Source: Granulicella sp. L46 (GTDB lineage: Bacteria > Acidobacteriota > Terriglobia > Terriglobales > Acidobacteriaceae). From it: a stretch of 64,000 bases of DNA. The stretch covers positions 70,212 through 134,211 of the forward strand of contig NZ_LMUT01000016.1 of NCBI RefSeq assembly GCF_009765785.1. The letters are read 5' to 3'. Below the pieces are notes generated by a model that saw nothing but the letters and a program-made list of their open reading frames with translations, was not told where the DNA came from and ran no database searches. Made by a program: the position numbers and the translations under genes. How positions within the stretch are numbered: the stretch's first letter is position 1; each line of letters begins with the position of its first letter. Below are positions 7,953-16,112 of this stretch, in pieces.

Positions 7953-9203
7953 TTACCGGCCGCCCTTCGGATTCGCTTGATAGTTCGCGAGGTCGTTCCT
8001 GGCAGGCTGTGGAGTGACCTGCTGGCCGGGTTGCAGTTCTGACTGGCCACCAATGATGACCTCGTCGCCGGCTTTGAGACCTGAGGTAATCTCCTGCGAG
8101 TTCGAACCGCTTATACCCAGCACAATAGGCTGCTTCCGCGCTCGATTGTTGCTGTCGACCAGCATTACGGAAGGTTGATCGCCTTGGATGATGGCGCTCG
8201 CAGGAATGATGAGTGCGTCATTTTTCTGCTCCAGATTGAAGGTCACATCCGCGTACATCCCGGGTGTGAGCGTCAGATCTGGGTTGTTCACGTCAACTTC
8301 GGTCAACATTGTCCTGGTCGCGCTCGATACATCCCGCGTATAACGCACGACTGTACCGGGAAACTGCTGACCGGTCGCCTGCACGTGGACGGTGACTTGG
8401 GAGCCGATGTGCACGAGTGGCACATCCCGCTCAGGAACCGGCATACGGAGACGCAATACATCGCTCTGGGCGAGCCGGACCACACCCTGGTTCAACCCCT
8501 CAGTGGTTCCTGCCGGGATGAGCGCACCGGTGTCCGCATAGCGCATGGTGACCACGCCGTTGTAAGGAGCAGTGATGGTAGCGTATTGCTCCATGCTGCT
8601 GACTCTCAGATTCTCGGCTCGCGAGACACCCAGCTGTCCTTGCGCGGCGGCAACGGCCGATTTGGCAGCTTCGACTTGTGCGGCGGCTGATCTATCTTTC
8701 GCCAGAGCGTCGTCAAGCTCCTGTGCCGCAACCAATCCAGGCTGTTGGTCCGACGCCTGCTTCAGGCGGCCGTAGTTGGCATGGACGGCAGCATAATTGG
8801 CCTGCCCCATCGACACTTCATTCTGGAGTCGCCCGATGTTTTGCTGCGTCTGGGTTATACCAGCCTCAGCTCCAGCAACCTCAGCTTGCAGCTCAGGAAC
8901 TTCCAACACGGCGAGCGTCTGTCCCTTGCGCACGCGGTCACCAATGTCCACGTAGATGTGGCGGATGTAGCCGGAAACCTTACCGTGAACGTCGATCTCC
9001 TGATACGCCTGAAATACTCCGGCGACGGTTAGCTGATTAGCGATGAAGCCGGCGTGGGCTGTTGCAACGGATACAGAGGGTAAAGCCGCCACAGGATCGA
9101 CGGGAGCCCCTTGCTCATAGTGATGAGCATGCCAAAAATAGATAAGCAACAGCGCTGCAGCCAAAGAACAAGTAACAGTCACAAGAGGACGCTTGATTCG
9201 CAT
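7953..9203 (-). CDS. RND efflux periplasmic adaptor (membrane fusion protein)
   Basis: A 416-residue adaptor. N-terminal signal/anchor helix (TVTCSLAAALLLIYFWHAHH), then the split lipoyl domain (EIDVHGKVSGYIRHIYVDIG plus ATITAPYNGVVTMRYADTGA) around a long alpha-hairpin rich in Gln/Ala, then beta-barrel and membrane-proximal domains (FPGTVVRYTRDVSSATRTML, LTPGMYADVTFNL). It bridges the RND pump and the TolC duct in the periplasm. It is the first of three tightly packed genes and sits 60 bp downstream of a small membrane-protein gene. No lipobox cysteine is visible, so the N-terminus is probably a membrane anchor. Confidence 0.9.
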   Translation of the reverse strand: MRIKRPLVTVTCSLAAALLLIYFWHAHHYEQGAPVDPVAALPSVSVATAHAGFIANQLTVAGVFQAYQEIDVHGKVSGYIRHIYVDIGDRVRKGQTLAVLEVPELQAEVAGAEAGITQTQQNIGRLQNEVSMGQANYAAVHANYGRLKQASDQQPGLVAAQELDDALAKDRSAAAQVEAAKSAVAAAQGQLGVSRAENLRVSSMEQYATITAPYNGVVTMRYADTGALIPAGTTEGLNQGVVRLAQSDVLRLRMPVPERDVPLVHIGSQVTVHVQATGQQFPGTVVRYTRDVSSATRTMLTEVDVNNPDLTLTPGMYADVTFNLEQKNDALIIPASAIIQGDQPSVMLVDSNNRARKQPIVLGISGSNSQEITSGLKAGDEVIIGGQSELQPGQQVTPQPARNDLANYQANPKGGR

Positions 9204-9263
9204 CGCAGACCTTCCTTCAAAGGGATTCCCAAATGATCCGCGGGAGGGTCTTATCTCCAGCGA

Positions 9264-9704
9264 CTAGTCGAGAAAACGTCCTTCGTGCGGGGGTGGTCGA
9301 AGATAGAGAATCGGGGCTCGACGAAGCGGCGACAGGTTGATGGCCGTTTCGCGGCGATGAGGCCTCGTCCGGTACGTCCCAGCCGCCTCGTCAAGAGAGA
9401 AGAGCGCTCTCACTATGACGGGAATCTGAACCACGTTGTAGCCATCTGCGGCGTGGGCTATTGCGCTCTTTGCGGCATCGCTGCCACGAGTACACACTTT
9501 AGCTGGGGACGAACAAGCCAAACCTTCTGACCTGTAAAGTGACAGCTTATATCCCGTGCCCCAGGCAAAAATCATGAAGGCGAGGACAACGCAAAAACCA
9601 CCGTACAGAGGAACATGCCCCTTCGATCGCAGAGTTCGAGATTGGTTTACGTATTCCAATTGAGCGATGTACGTTGGAATCCTTATGGACCCCCCCCGCA
9701 CCAT
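9264..9704 (-). CDS. Small single-helix membrane protein of unknown function leading the efflux operon
   Basis: Not recognised. About 146 residues from ATG 9704. The frame is open to ATG 9809, but that longer version would run through a perfect 20-bp palindrome at 9781-9800, so I prefer the shorter start. Residues ~33-55 form one membrane helix (YGGFCVVLAFMIFAWGTGYK). A small periplasmic-looking part with two Cys (SSPAKVC) follows, then a tail ending APILYLRPPP. Sixty bases separate it from the adaptor gene on the same strand, so it may be co-transcribed. I believe similar small proteins occur in other acidobacteria, but I cannot name a family. Reality of the gene is likely but not certain. 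Confidence 0.5.
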   Translation of the reverse strand: MVRGGSIRIPTYIAQLEYVNQSRTLRSKGHVPLYGGFCVVLAFMIFAWGTGYKLSLYRSEGLACSSPAKVCTRGSDAAKSAIAHAADGYNVVQIPVIVRALFSLDEAAGTYRTRPHRRETAINLSPLRRAPILYLRPPPHEGRFLD

Positions 9705-9780
9705 GTTTAGAGAAGCATTGGCCGAAATAGGTTGTTTTCCTAAGGTTGCGCATGGGATTCTGAAACAATTCAGGCACTTC

Positions 9781-9800
9781 CCGATAAGTCGACTTATCGG
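9781..9800. promoter_or_regulatory. Perfect 20-bp palindrome, probable operator of the efflux operon
   Basis: CCGATAAGTCGACTTATCGG reads identically on both strands with no central gap. It lies about 77 bases upstream of ATG 9704 on the - strand, in the expected promoter zone of the efflux operon. The form (two abutting 10-bp half sites) fits a dimeric repressor such as TetR, MarR or LacI families. No repressor gene is immediately adjacent; the nearest is the TetR gene at 12804-13547. Confidence 0.5.
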
Positions 9801-9809
9801 CAACTTCAA

Positions 9810-10183
9810 CCTGGACGGGAGGTTCAGCGTTGCCGGCTAGAAGGCCGGTTTGCCTTGAAAGGTTTAGTAGCCACAGTGAAGACCCGCGTAGTTTGGTCAA
9901 ATGTGGGTTGAACAGGCTCAATACTTTTTTACTTGTTCTCCGAATACCTTTTCTGGAATTGATTCACATTTCCCTACGAAGCTAAGCGGTCCACAGGGCA
10001 GCCGCCGACTTCGACGTGAGTTAAAAGGTCTTGGCGGCAAGTTTCGGTTGACAGCTTCTTGAAAGAAATCTCTAATTACGTGAGCAATAGTCATGTATGG
10101 CCTTTCTGCCCGGAGCGCACCATGAAAACTAATGTGACGGTAATTAGTGGTTTCTGTTTTCGACTTGCTGGACGGATGGCACC
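9810..10183. other. Intergenic region between the divergent efflux operon and MFS gene
   Basis: 374 bases, AT-richer than its surroundings, with no convincing gene. It should hold the promoter of the MFS gene. A short imperfect inverted repeat, AACTAAT (10127-10133) and ATTAGT (10142-10147), lies about 40 bases before the MFS start and could be an operator. This is weak evidence. Confidence 0.4.
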
Positions 10184-11356
10184 ATGCTAAGAAAGCTAGT
10201 GCCGAACAAGAGGGACAGGCTCATTCTCCTGCCCGCGATCGGTTCGCAGTTCATTGTGTCGACCAGCCTGTTTCTGATGCCCGTCTTGATCGATAGCCTG
10301 CAGGTGAAAGCGGGACTTTCGGGGAGGGCCGCTGGATTCCTGCTCAGCATGGAACTGGTTGTATCGGCATGTACGACCCTGTTTCTTTCGGCTAAGCTGC
10401 ACGTCCATTCAACACGACGATGGGCATTGTTTGGTGGGCTGCTGGCCATCTTGGGTACTGTCCTCACATTTGTATCTCCTCTTCTTCCAGCGCTGATTGG
10501 TGCCCGCTTGACCGCGGGAATCGGCGCGGGGATCGTAGGCGCGGAGGCGACGAGCGTTCTGTCCCGCGGAATCGAGCGTGAGAAGCTGATTGCTGCTGTG
10601 ACTATTTCGTCGATCGCCAACGCTGCCATCTGGCTGGCGATCTTGCCTTACCTCGTTGACAGGCTTGGATACCGGGGGCCGTACGCGTGCCTATTGCTGA
10701 TCAACCTCATCGGCACGGTTCTGTTGAGGCGCCTGCCCTCGCTATCCAAACAGAAGGGAATCAGCGAGAATCCAGCGCGATCGCCATTCAACCTGGCCGC
10801 CATGCTCGTCGTCGCAGCGATTTTTCTGACGCAGCTTGGCCAAGGCGCATTTTGGAGTTTGGAGGAGACGTTTGGCCGGCGAGCGGGATTCAGTAGCTAC
10901 ACAATCGGAATTTTGCTTGGCGCCGCTACGCTTCTCTTGCTGCTCGGCGCGGTAGGATCCGCGTGGGCCAGCGAGCGATTCGGACGCTTTTCGGGGATGT
11001 TGATTCTCATCGTCGTGAATGCGCTGTCTATTTTGTTCATCAGCACGATTACAGTTCACTGGGTCTTTGTCGCCGCAAACATTTTGCAGTCGATCACGAA
11101 TCTCTCTTCCGTGATTTACCAACTCGGTCTCTCCGCGTCTATCGACCGGACAGGGCGAGTGATTGCAGCGAGCACTGGTTTGGTGACGCTTGGCAATGGG
11201 CTTGGCCCCAGCCTGTCTGCCAGCGTGAGTGGAGCTTTCGGTCCGTCAAGCGTGGGCGTCGTCGTCCTCGCATTCAACGTGATCGCGCTGATGTTGTATT
11301 GTGCGGTCAAATTGCGTGATACAGAGCGACAGCCCTTGTCTGCATCTGTAACGTGA
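10184..11356 (+). CDS. MFS transporter (drug/metabolite exporter type)
   Basis: A 390-residue protein of about twelve hydrophobic segments. The N-terminal half carries RLTAGIGAGIVGAEATSVLSRG in place of the helix 5 motif, and the middle loop (LRRLPSLSKQKGISENPARS) separates two six-helix halves. Family members export drugs or metabolites by proton antiport; there is no sugar-porter signature. Start ATG 10184. The aldehyde dehydrogenase gene begins about 30-90 bp downstream on the same strand, so the two are probably co-transcribed. Together with the TetR gene behind them they look like a detoxification unit, but the substrate is not evident. Confidence 0.85.
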   Translation: MLRKLVPNKRDRLILLPAIGSQFIVSTSLFLMPVLIDSLQVKAGLSGRAAGFLLSMELVVSACTTLFLSAKLHVHSTRRWALFGGLLAILGTVLTFVSPLLPALIGARLTAGIGAGIVGAEATSVLSRGIEREKLIAAVTISSIANAAIWLAILPYLVDRLGYRGPYACLLLINLIGTVLLRRLPSLSKQKGISENPARSPFNLAAMLVVAAIFLTQLGQGAFWSLEETFGRRAGFSSYTIGILLGAATLLLLLGAVGSAWASERFGRFSGMLILIVVNALSILFISTITVHWVFVAANILQSITNLSSVIYQLGLSASIDRTGRVIAASTGLVTLGNGLGPSLSASVSGAFGPSSVGVVVLAFNVIALMLYCAVKLRDTERQPLSASVT

Positions 11357-11386
11357 CCGGTTCTTCGCGTTTAGAGCTAGCTTGAG

Positions 11387-12850
11387 TTGCTGGTGTCAGC
11401 GTCGTCCCCAGATGAAACAGCAAAGGATGAAGAGGTGCAGCCTGTGAACACTTGTGCGATTGAAACGGCAGGCGCGGTCTTTCCAGCTGAGCGTATCGAA
11501 CTGCTGCGGCAGCGTGTTGACGAGGGAATCTCGCGCTCGCTCTCTTGGCGTCTAGACCAACTCGAAGGACTACTGCGCTTTCTCGCGGACAACGAGGACG
11601 CAATCCTGGCAGCGTTGAAAGCGGATCTAGGGCGCTGTACGACCGAAGCACGGATGGCGGATATTTCCATGGTTCGGTCAGAGGTGCGGCTTATCCGGCG
11701 AAATCTAAAGAAGTGGCTACGGCCTCACCGCGTATCGACGCCCATTGCCGCCCAACCAGGGCGAAGCTGGATACAGCAGGAACCTTTTGGGTTGGCGCTG
11801 ATTCTCGGGACCTGGAACTATCCGTTTCAGCAGGTTCTGATCCCGCTCGCAGGAGCGTTGGCGGCTGGAAATTCGGCAGTCGTGAAACTCTCGGAAGTCG
11901 CGCCGCACTCTGCTGCGCTGATGGCCGAACAGCTGGAGAAATACATCGATCGGACGGCGCTTGTCGTGGTGACCGGTGGGCCGGAAGCCGCAACACGGCT
12001 TCTCGAAAACCGGTTCGACAAGATTTTTTATACCGGCTCGAGTCATGTGGGACGGATCGTGATGAAGGCCGCGGCTGCCTATCTGACACCCGTTACGCTC
12101 GAACTCGGGGGGAAGAATCCCGTTATCGTGGCTGCGGATGCACCGCTAGCGGTGGCAGCCAGACGGGTCGCGTGGGGGCGGTTTATGAACGCAGGACAGA
12201 TCTGCGTCGCGCCAGACTATGTACTCATAGACGAATCCAGGCGACTCCCTTTCATCGAGGCATTGCGAGATGCGATTGCACGTTTTTATGGACTTGATCC
12301 CAAGAACAGCGAATCCTACGGTCGGATCGTTGACCAGCACCATTTTGAGAGGTTATTGGGTTTGATGCAGAATGGCCGCATTGCAATTGGAGGAGAAACG
12401 GAGGCCGCGGAACGCTACATCGCGCCTACCGTACTTACTGATGTACCCGACGGTGCCGCTGCTCTGGAAGAGGAAATCTTCGGCCCGATACTGCCCGTTG
12501 TCGGCTATCGGACGCTCGATGAGGGCCTGGCGATTATCAGGACACGACCCAAGCCATTAGCCCTTTACCTTTTCACCGAGGATCGCTCTTTGCAGGAGCG
12601 TGTCATCCGCGATATCGGTTGCGGAAGTGTGGTGGTGAACGACGTGGTCGTCAATCAGATTGTGCCTGGCCTGCCGTTTGGCGGCGTGGGCAACAGCGGC
12701 ATGGGTTCTTTCCATGGACGATTTACCTTCGAGGCCTTTTCCCACTCGAAGGCCGTCGTGAAAAGGGCCCTATGGGCCGATCTCGATGTGCGCTATCCAC
12801 CCTTTAGCGACTGGAAGGATCGGATTTTGCAGTGGCTGATTTCCGTTTAG
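11387..12850 (+). CDS. Class 3 aldehyde dehydrogenase (fatty/aromatic aldehyde type)
   Basis: Up to 487 residues. The NAD(P)-binding fold shows LILGTWNYPFQ, AAGNSAVVKLSEVAPHSAAL and FYTGSSHVGRIVM. The catalytic Glu is in VTLELGGKNPVIV and the catalytic Cys in NAGQICVAPDYVL. The C-terminal LPFGGVGNSGMGSFHGRFTFEAFSH is typical of ALDH3/coniferyl-aldehyde dehydrogenases. It oxidises medium/long-chain or aromatic aldehydes to acids in the cytoplasm. The start is uncertain: TTG 11387 gives the longest form, while GTG 11444, behind AGGATGAAGAGG, is a likely alternative that loses 19 residues. The 3' end overlaps the convergent TetR gene by 47 bases. Confidence 0.92.
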   Translation: MLVSASSPDETAKDEEVQPVNTCAIETAGAVFPAERIELLRQRVDEGISRSLSWRLDQLEGLLRFLADNEDAILAALKADLGRCTTEARMADISMVRSEVRLIRRNLKKWLRPHRVSTPIAAQPGRSWIQQEPFGLALILGTWNYPFQQVLIPLAGALAAGNSAVVKLSEVAPHSAALMAEQLEKYIDRTALVVVTGGPEAATRLLENRFDKIFYTGSSHVGRIVMKAAAAYLTPVTLELGGKNPVIVAADAPLAVAARRVAWGRFMNAGQICVAPDYVLIDESRRLPFIEALRDAIARFYGLDPKNSESYGRIVDQHHFERLLGLMQNGRIAIGGETEAAERYIAPTVLTDVPDGAAALEEEIFGPILPVVGYRTLDEGLAIIRTRPKPLALYLFTEDRSLQERVIRDIGCGSVVVNDVVVNQIVPGLPFGGVGNSGMGSFHGRFTFEAFSHSKAVVKRALWADLDVRYPPFSDWKDRILQWLISV

Positions 12851-13547
12851 CTTGAGCCGTGGGCATCGCAGTTTTGCGATGCTTTTTCCCCTGGGGGAAG
12901 GAGTGCTCGGGTCTTTCCAGGGTTGCCGGATCAATCAGCAAGGACAGCGCCGTCTTGAGAGAAGACAGGATGCGGGAACGGTGAGGCTCGGGCAGCGCGA
13001 GGGCGAGACGCGTGGTCGCACTGGCCGCCTCGATCGCGATCAAAGCGCGATCAAAGACGGCAGCCGGATCGCCATGGGGATATTTCTGCTGGAGAGCGTC
13101 GGCAATGAGCCTGGCATTGGCAAGCGTGTCGTCGACGTTGAGTGCACGCAATTCCATAGACGCCGTGACGCAACTCCATATCTCGATGAAAGCCGGATTG
13201 GAGGCCTGAAGTTCAGCCATCTTATTGATGATGATCTCGTTCAGATGTCGGGGTTCAATTTTCCCTTCCTCAACCCAATTGCGAATTCCATTTGCAAGGG
13301 TTTCAGAGATAGCAGAGGTGTAGCGAGTCCACATCTCGCGCACGATGGCAAGTTTCATCGGGAAGTACTGATACACCGTTGCGATGGGCATCTTCGCTTC
13401 GCGAGCAATTTCGCGCATCGACGTACTTTCGTATCCACGTGCAGCGAACAGGTGCAAAGCTGCTTCCAACACTGCTTCAAAACGGGCCTGACTACGCTCC
13501 TGTCGGGGGATTCGTTTTATGAGTGTCCTGTCCTCCACCTCAAACAT
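12804..13547 (-). CDS. TetR/AcrR-family transcriptional regulator
   Basis: A 247-residue protein. Residues ~12-65 form the TetR DNA-binding domain: QERSQARFEAVLEAALHLFA, RGYESTSMREIAREAKMPIA, TVYQYFPMKLAIVREM. The rest is a helical ligand-binding domain of no recognised subfamily, ending in a Lys/Ala/Ser-rich tail of about 30 residues (GKKHRKTAMPTAQAKRKSATAK). The gene is convergent with the aldehyde dehydrogenase, which it overlaps by 47 bases, and divergent from the FGGY kinase operon, with roughly 300 bp between starts. So it could control either the MFS-ALDH pair or the sugar operon. The inverted repeat at 13743-13770 is a candidate site. Confidence 0.85.
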   Translation of the reverse strand: MFEVEDRTLIKRIPRQERSQARFEAVLEAALHLFAARGYESTSMREIAREAKMPIATVYQYFPMKLAIVREMWTRYTSAISETLANGIRNWVEEGKIEPRHLNEIIINKMAELQASNPAFIEIWSCVTASMELRALNVDDTLANARLIADALQQKYPHGDPAAVFDRALIAIEAASATTRLALALPEPHRSRILSSLKTALSLLIDPATLERPEHSFPQGKKHRKTAMPTAQAKRKSATAKSDPSSR

Positions 13548-13725
13548 CTTCCCTCCACGATGGGTCGAACCCGTCTATTGCTCCGTTTAGACCATACACT
13601 ATTTGGGTTCTCAAGCAGGCAGTCGTGGCCAATAGTCGAACAGGGATTCTCTGCATCATTTAGTGCATTTGAGCCACCACGATGGAGCTATTCTTCGCGA
13701 TCCGCCTGACGTTGAATATCTCTAT

Positions 13726-13755
13726 TTGACATAACATGACTGTTGCTCATATTAT
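13726..13755 (+). promoter_or_regulatory. Sigma-70-type promoter of the sugar operon
   Basis: TTGACA at 13726-13731 and TATTAT at 13750-13755 with an 18-bp spacer, about 100 bases before the kinase start. Both hexamers are near consensus. The -10 lies inside the inverted repeat at 13743-13770, a layout that suits repression. Confidence 0.55.
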
Positions 13756-13770
13756 GAGACAACTGAGCAA
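13743..13770. promoter_or_regulatory. Inverted repeat overlapping the -10 box, candidate operator
   Basis: TTGCTCA at 13743-13749 and its exact reverse complement TGAGCAA at 13764-13770 are separated by 14 bases. Inside is a second, tighter palindrome, CTCAT-ATT-ATGAG. The site covers the -10 hexamer and start-point region, so a bound protein would block transcription. The divergently transcribed TetR gene is the obvious candidate regulator, but this is inference. Confidence 0.45.
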
Positions 13771-13854
13771 TGCCGTGTAATGGTTGTCTGCGTTCGCTTG
13801 GGATGATTGGTGAAGTGCAACTGGACGGAGATAGCCGCAAGTACTGGAGGGGCT

Positions 13855-15456
13855 GTGGTCGCAAAATCTCACAACCAATTCGTGCTTGCAGTCGACCTAG
13901 GAACTTCCGGCTGTAAATGCGCGCTGGCGCGGCTGGACGGTACCGTAGATCAGTGGGCGTTTCGCTCATTCCCTCTGCACATAGTCGACGAGATTGGCGC
14001 GGAGCAGGACCCTGAAGATTGGTGGAGCGCTTTTATTGGGGCAGCGCGCGAACTGATTGCGACACTCCCCGAGAGCCAGGGTGAGATCGTTGCGATCTGC
14101 TGTTCCAGCCAGGGCGAATGTACGGTCGCAGTGAACAAGGAAGGCCAGCCGCTGCAGCGTGCGATGTCGTGGGTGGACATGCGGGGAGGCGAAGCGATTC
14201 GTCGGCGGGCCGGGGCCGGCAGGTTCTCCGTGGCCGGCTACGATCCCATTAAATTGATGCGTTGGATCGGGCGCACTGGCGGAGCCCCAAGCCTTTCAGG
14301 AAAAGATACTGCGGGCCACATGGCGTATATCCAGGAGGCGTGGCCCGCGATTTACGACCAGACCTATAAGTTCCTCAACGCGCTCGACTATATGAACCTG
14401 CGGCTCACGGGTCGTTTCGCAGCGACAGTGGATTCGATCCTGACCTCATGGGTAACGGATAATCGTGACGCCAGTAACATTCGTTACGACGCGAAGCTGG
14501 TCGGGCAATCCGGCATCGCGATGGACAAGTTGCCCGAAATTGTGCTGTGTACCGATATACTCGGCCCACTTTGCGTCTCCGCTGCGGAAGCGTTAGGGCT
14601 GCCTCAGGAGACGCGCGTCGTTGCTGGAGCGGTGGACAACTCCGCCGCAGCGATCGGATCGGGGGCAGTTCGGGACGGAGAGGCGCACCTTTATATAGGC
14701 ACCTCTTCGTGGATTGGAGCGCACGTCCCTTTCAAGAAGTCAGACTTGTCCTCACGAATCGCCTCCATACCTTGCGCGATACGCGGGCGCTACCTGGCAA
14801 TCGCTCTGCAGTCCGCGGCGGGCTCGAATCTCTCGTTTCTGTGTGACAAGATTCTCTTCGATGAGGACGAACTCGGCACCGAGCGCCCAACCGACGTCTA
14901 CGCCAAACTGGACCGCATGGCAGCGTCTGTGCCGCCGGGCGCTCGAGGCCTGCTATACGCTCCGTGGCTTTGCGGAGAGCGTAGTCCGGTCGACAACCCT
15001 AGCTTGCGCGCAGGTCTTCTGAATCTATCGTTACAGCATTCCCGAAGAGATATTGTTCGCGCCATCATGGAAGGCGTTGCCTTCAATACGCGCTGGATGA
15101 CGACGCCAGTCAACCATTTTCTTGGAAAGCCAATGGAACAAATCACGATGGTTGGCGGAGGAGCCAGCTCCGATGTCTGGTGCCAGATCTTTGCCGATGT
15201 TCTGGGCGTTCGAATCCTTCAGCCCGAGGCTCCGATCCAGGCCAATGCGATCGGCGCAGCGTTCATCGCCGGCGTGGGGATCGGCGCGATCTCTTACGAC
15301 GACGTTCCGAGCCTGACGCGCATTCGTCAGGCATACGAGCCGGACATGGAGAGAAAGGCGATGTACAACGTGGCCTTTGAGAATTACAAATTTGCATACA
15401 AACGGCTCCGTCCTCTGTATCGCCGCTTCAATCCGGGCAAGAGGACAAGTCTATGA
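13855..15456 (+). CDS. FGGY-family carbohydrate kinase (xylulokinase-like)
   Basis: About 533 residues. The N-terminal ATPase motif VLAVDLGTSGCKCALARLDG, the second domain starting near LYIGTSSWIG, the catalytic Asp in VAGAVDNSAAAIGSG (D261 from this start) and the adenosine motif TMVGGGASSDVWCQIFADVL are all present. FGGY kinases phosphorylate pentoses, hexoses, polyols or sugar acids; the signature does not settle the substrate. I chose GTG 13855 because GGAGG lies four to five bases upstream and the ATPase motif then begins at residue 10. TTG 13807 is a longer alternative. It overlaps the following aldolase gene by 4 bases (ATGA), and kinase plus aldolase suggests phosphorylate-then-cleave catabolism. 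Confidence 0.85.
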   Translation: MVAKSHNQFVLAVDLGTSGCKCALARLDGTVDQWAFRSFPLHIVDEIGAEQDPEDWWSAFIGAARELIATLPESQGEIVAICCSSQGECTVAVNKEGQPLQRAMSWVDMRGGEAIRRRAGAGRFSVAGYDPIKLMRWIGRTGGAPSLSGKDTAGHMAYIQEAWPAIYDQTYKFLNALDYMNLRLTGRFAATVDSILTSWVTDNRDASNIRYDAKLVGQSGIAMDKLPEIVLCTDILGPLCVSAAEALGLPQETRVVAGAVDNSAAAIGSGAVRDGEAHLYIGTSSWIGAHVPFKKSDLSSRIASIPCAIRGRYLAIALQSAAGSNLSFLCDKILFDEDELGTERPTDVYAKLDRMAASVPPGARGLLYAPWLCGERSPVDNPSLRAGLLNLSLQHSRRDIVRAIMEGVAFNTRWMTTPVNHFLGKPMEQITMVGGGASSDVWCQIFADVLGVRILQPEAPIQANAIGAAFIAGVGIGAISYDDVPSLTRIRQAYEPDMERKAMYNVAFENYKFAYKRLRPLYRRFNPGKRTSL

Positions 15457-16112
15457 GCTTCGATCAGGCGCGCCGTGCGGTCATTTCTACATGCCTGGAA
15501 CTAGCCGACAAGGGATACCTGGCTGGAACCGGGGGAAATGTTGCATTCCGCATCGACGACGATCACTTCGCGATCACACCTTCGGCAACAGATTATTACG
15601 CGATGCATCCTGAGGACATTTGTGTTCTTCGCATGGGCGATCTTGTTTCCGTAGCAGGGGACCGTAAACCTTCCGTTGAGCTTCGACTACACGCCAACGT
15701 ATTTAAGACGCGGCGAGACTGCAACGCCAGCATTCACACGCACCAGCCCATTGCGAGTTCTTACACCTTACTCGGGCGTGCGCTCGAGGTGCGTGATCCG
15801 GCCCTTCGGGCGATTCTTGGGCCAAGGGCTGAGATCGTAAGCTACGCCCCCTCGGGCACGAGCTGGCTCGCCGCGAAGCTGGGCAAGGCAGTAAAGCCGG
15901 ATATCCATGCGTACCTGATGCGCAATCACGGTGTGGTGTGTTGTGGTCCGACGCTGGGGAAGACGGTGGCCCGACTCGAAGCGCTGGAGGCAGCCTGCAC
16001 CGCTTTCTTCCGCACGGAAATCAAATGTCTAGAGTTCAATTTTCTCCGACCCTCCTCGGGAGAGGCTCTCACACTGCTGCACGACTTTGAGGAGATGGAG
16101 TTTGCTCAATGA
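15453..16112 (+). CDS. Class II aldolase/adducin-family sugar-phosphate aldolase
   Basis: A 219-residue zinc aldolase. Metal and catalytic residues are intact: E76 in PSVELRLH, H95 and H97 in SIHTHQP, and H159 in RNHGVV. This matches the E73/H92/H94/H155 arrangement of L-fuculose-1-phosphate aldolase. The phosphate-binding start TGGNVAFRID and PSATDYYAM are also typical. It would cleave the phosphorylated product of the preceding kinase to dihydroxyacetone phosphate or a related fragment plus an aldehyde. It overlaps the kinase and the aminotransferase genes by 4 bases each, so the three are translationally coupled. The substrate (fuculose, rhamnulose, ribulose or other) is not decided by sequence. 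Confidence 0.85.
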   Translation: MSFDQARRAVISTCLELADKGYLAGTGGNVAFRIDDDHFAITPSATDYYAMHPEDICVLRMGDLVSVAGDRKPSVELRLHANVFKTRRDCNASIHTHQPIASSYTLLGRALEVRDPALRAILGPRAEIVSYAPSGTSWLAAKLGKAVKPDIHAYLMRNHGVVCCGPTLGKTVARLEALEAACTAFFRTEIKCLEFNFLRPSSGEALTLLHDFEEMEFAQ

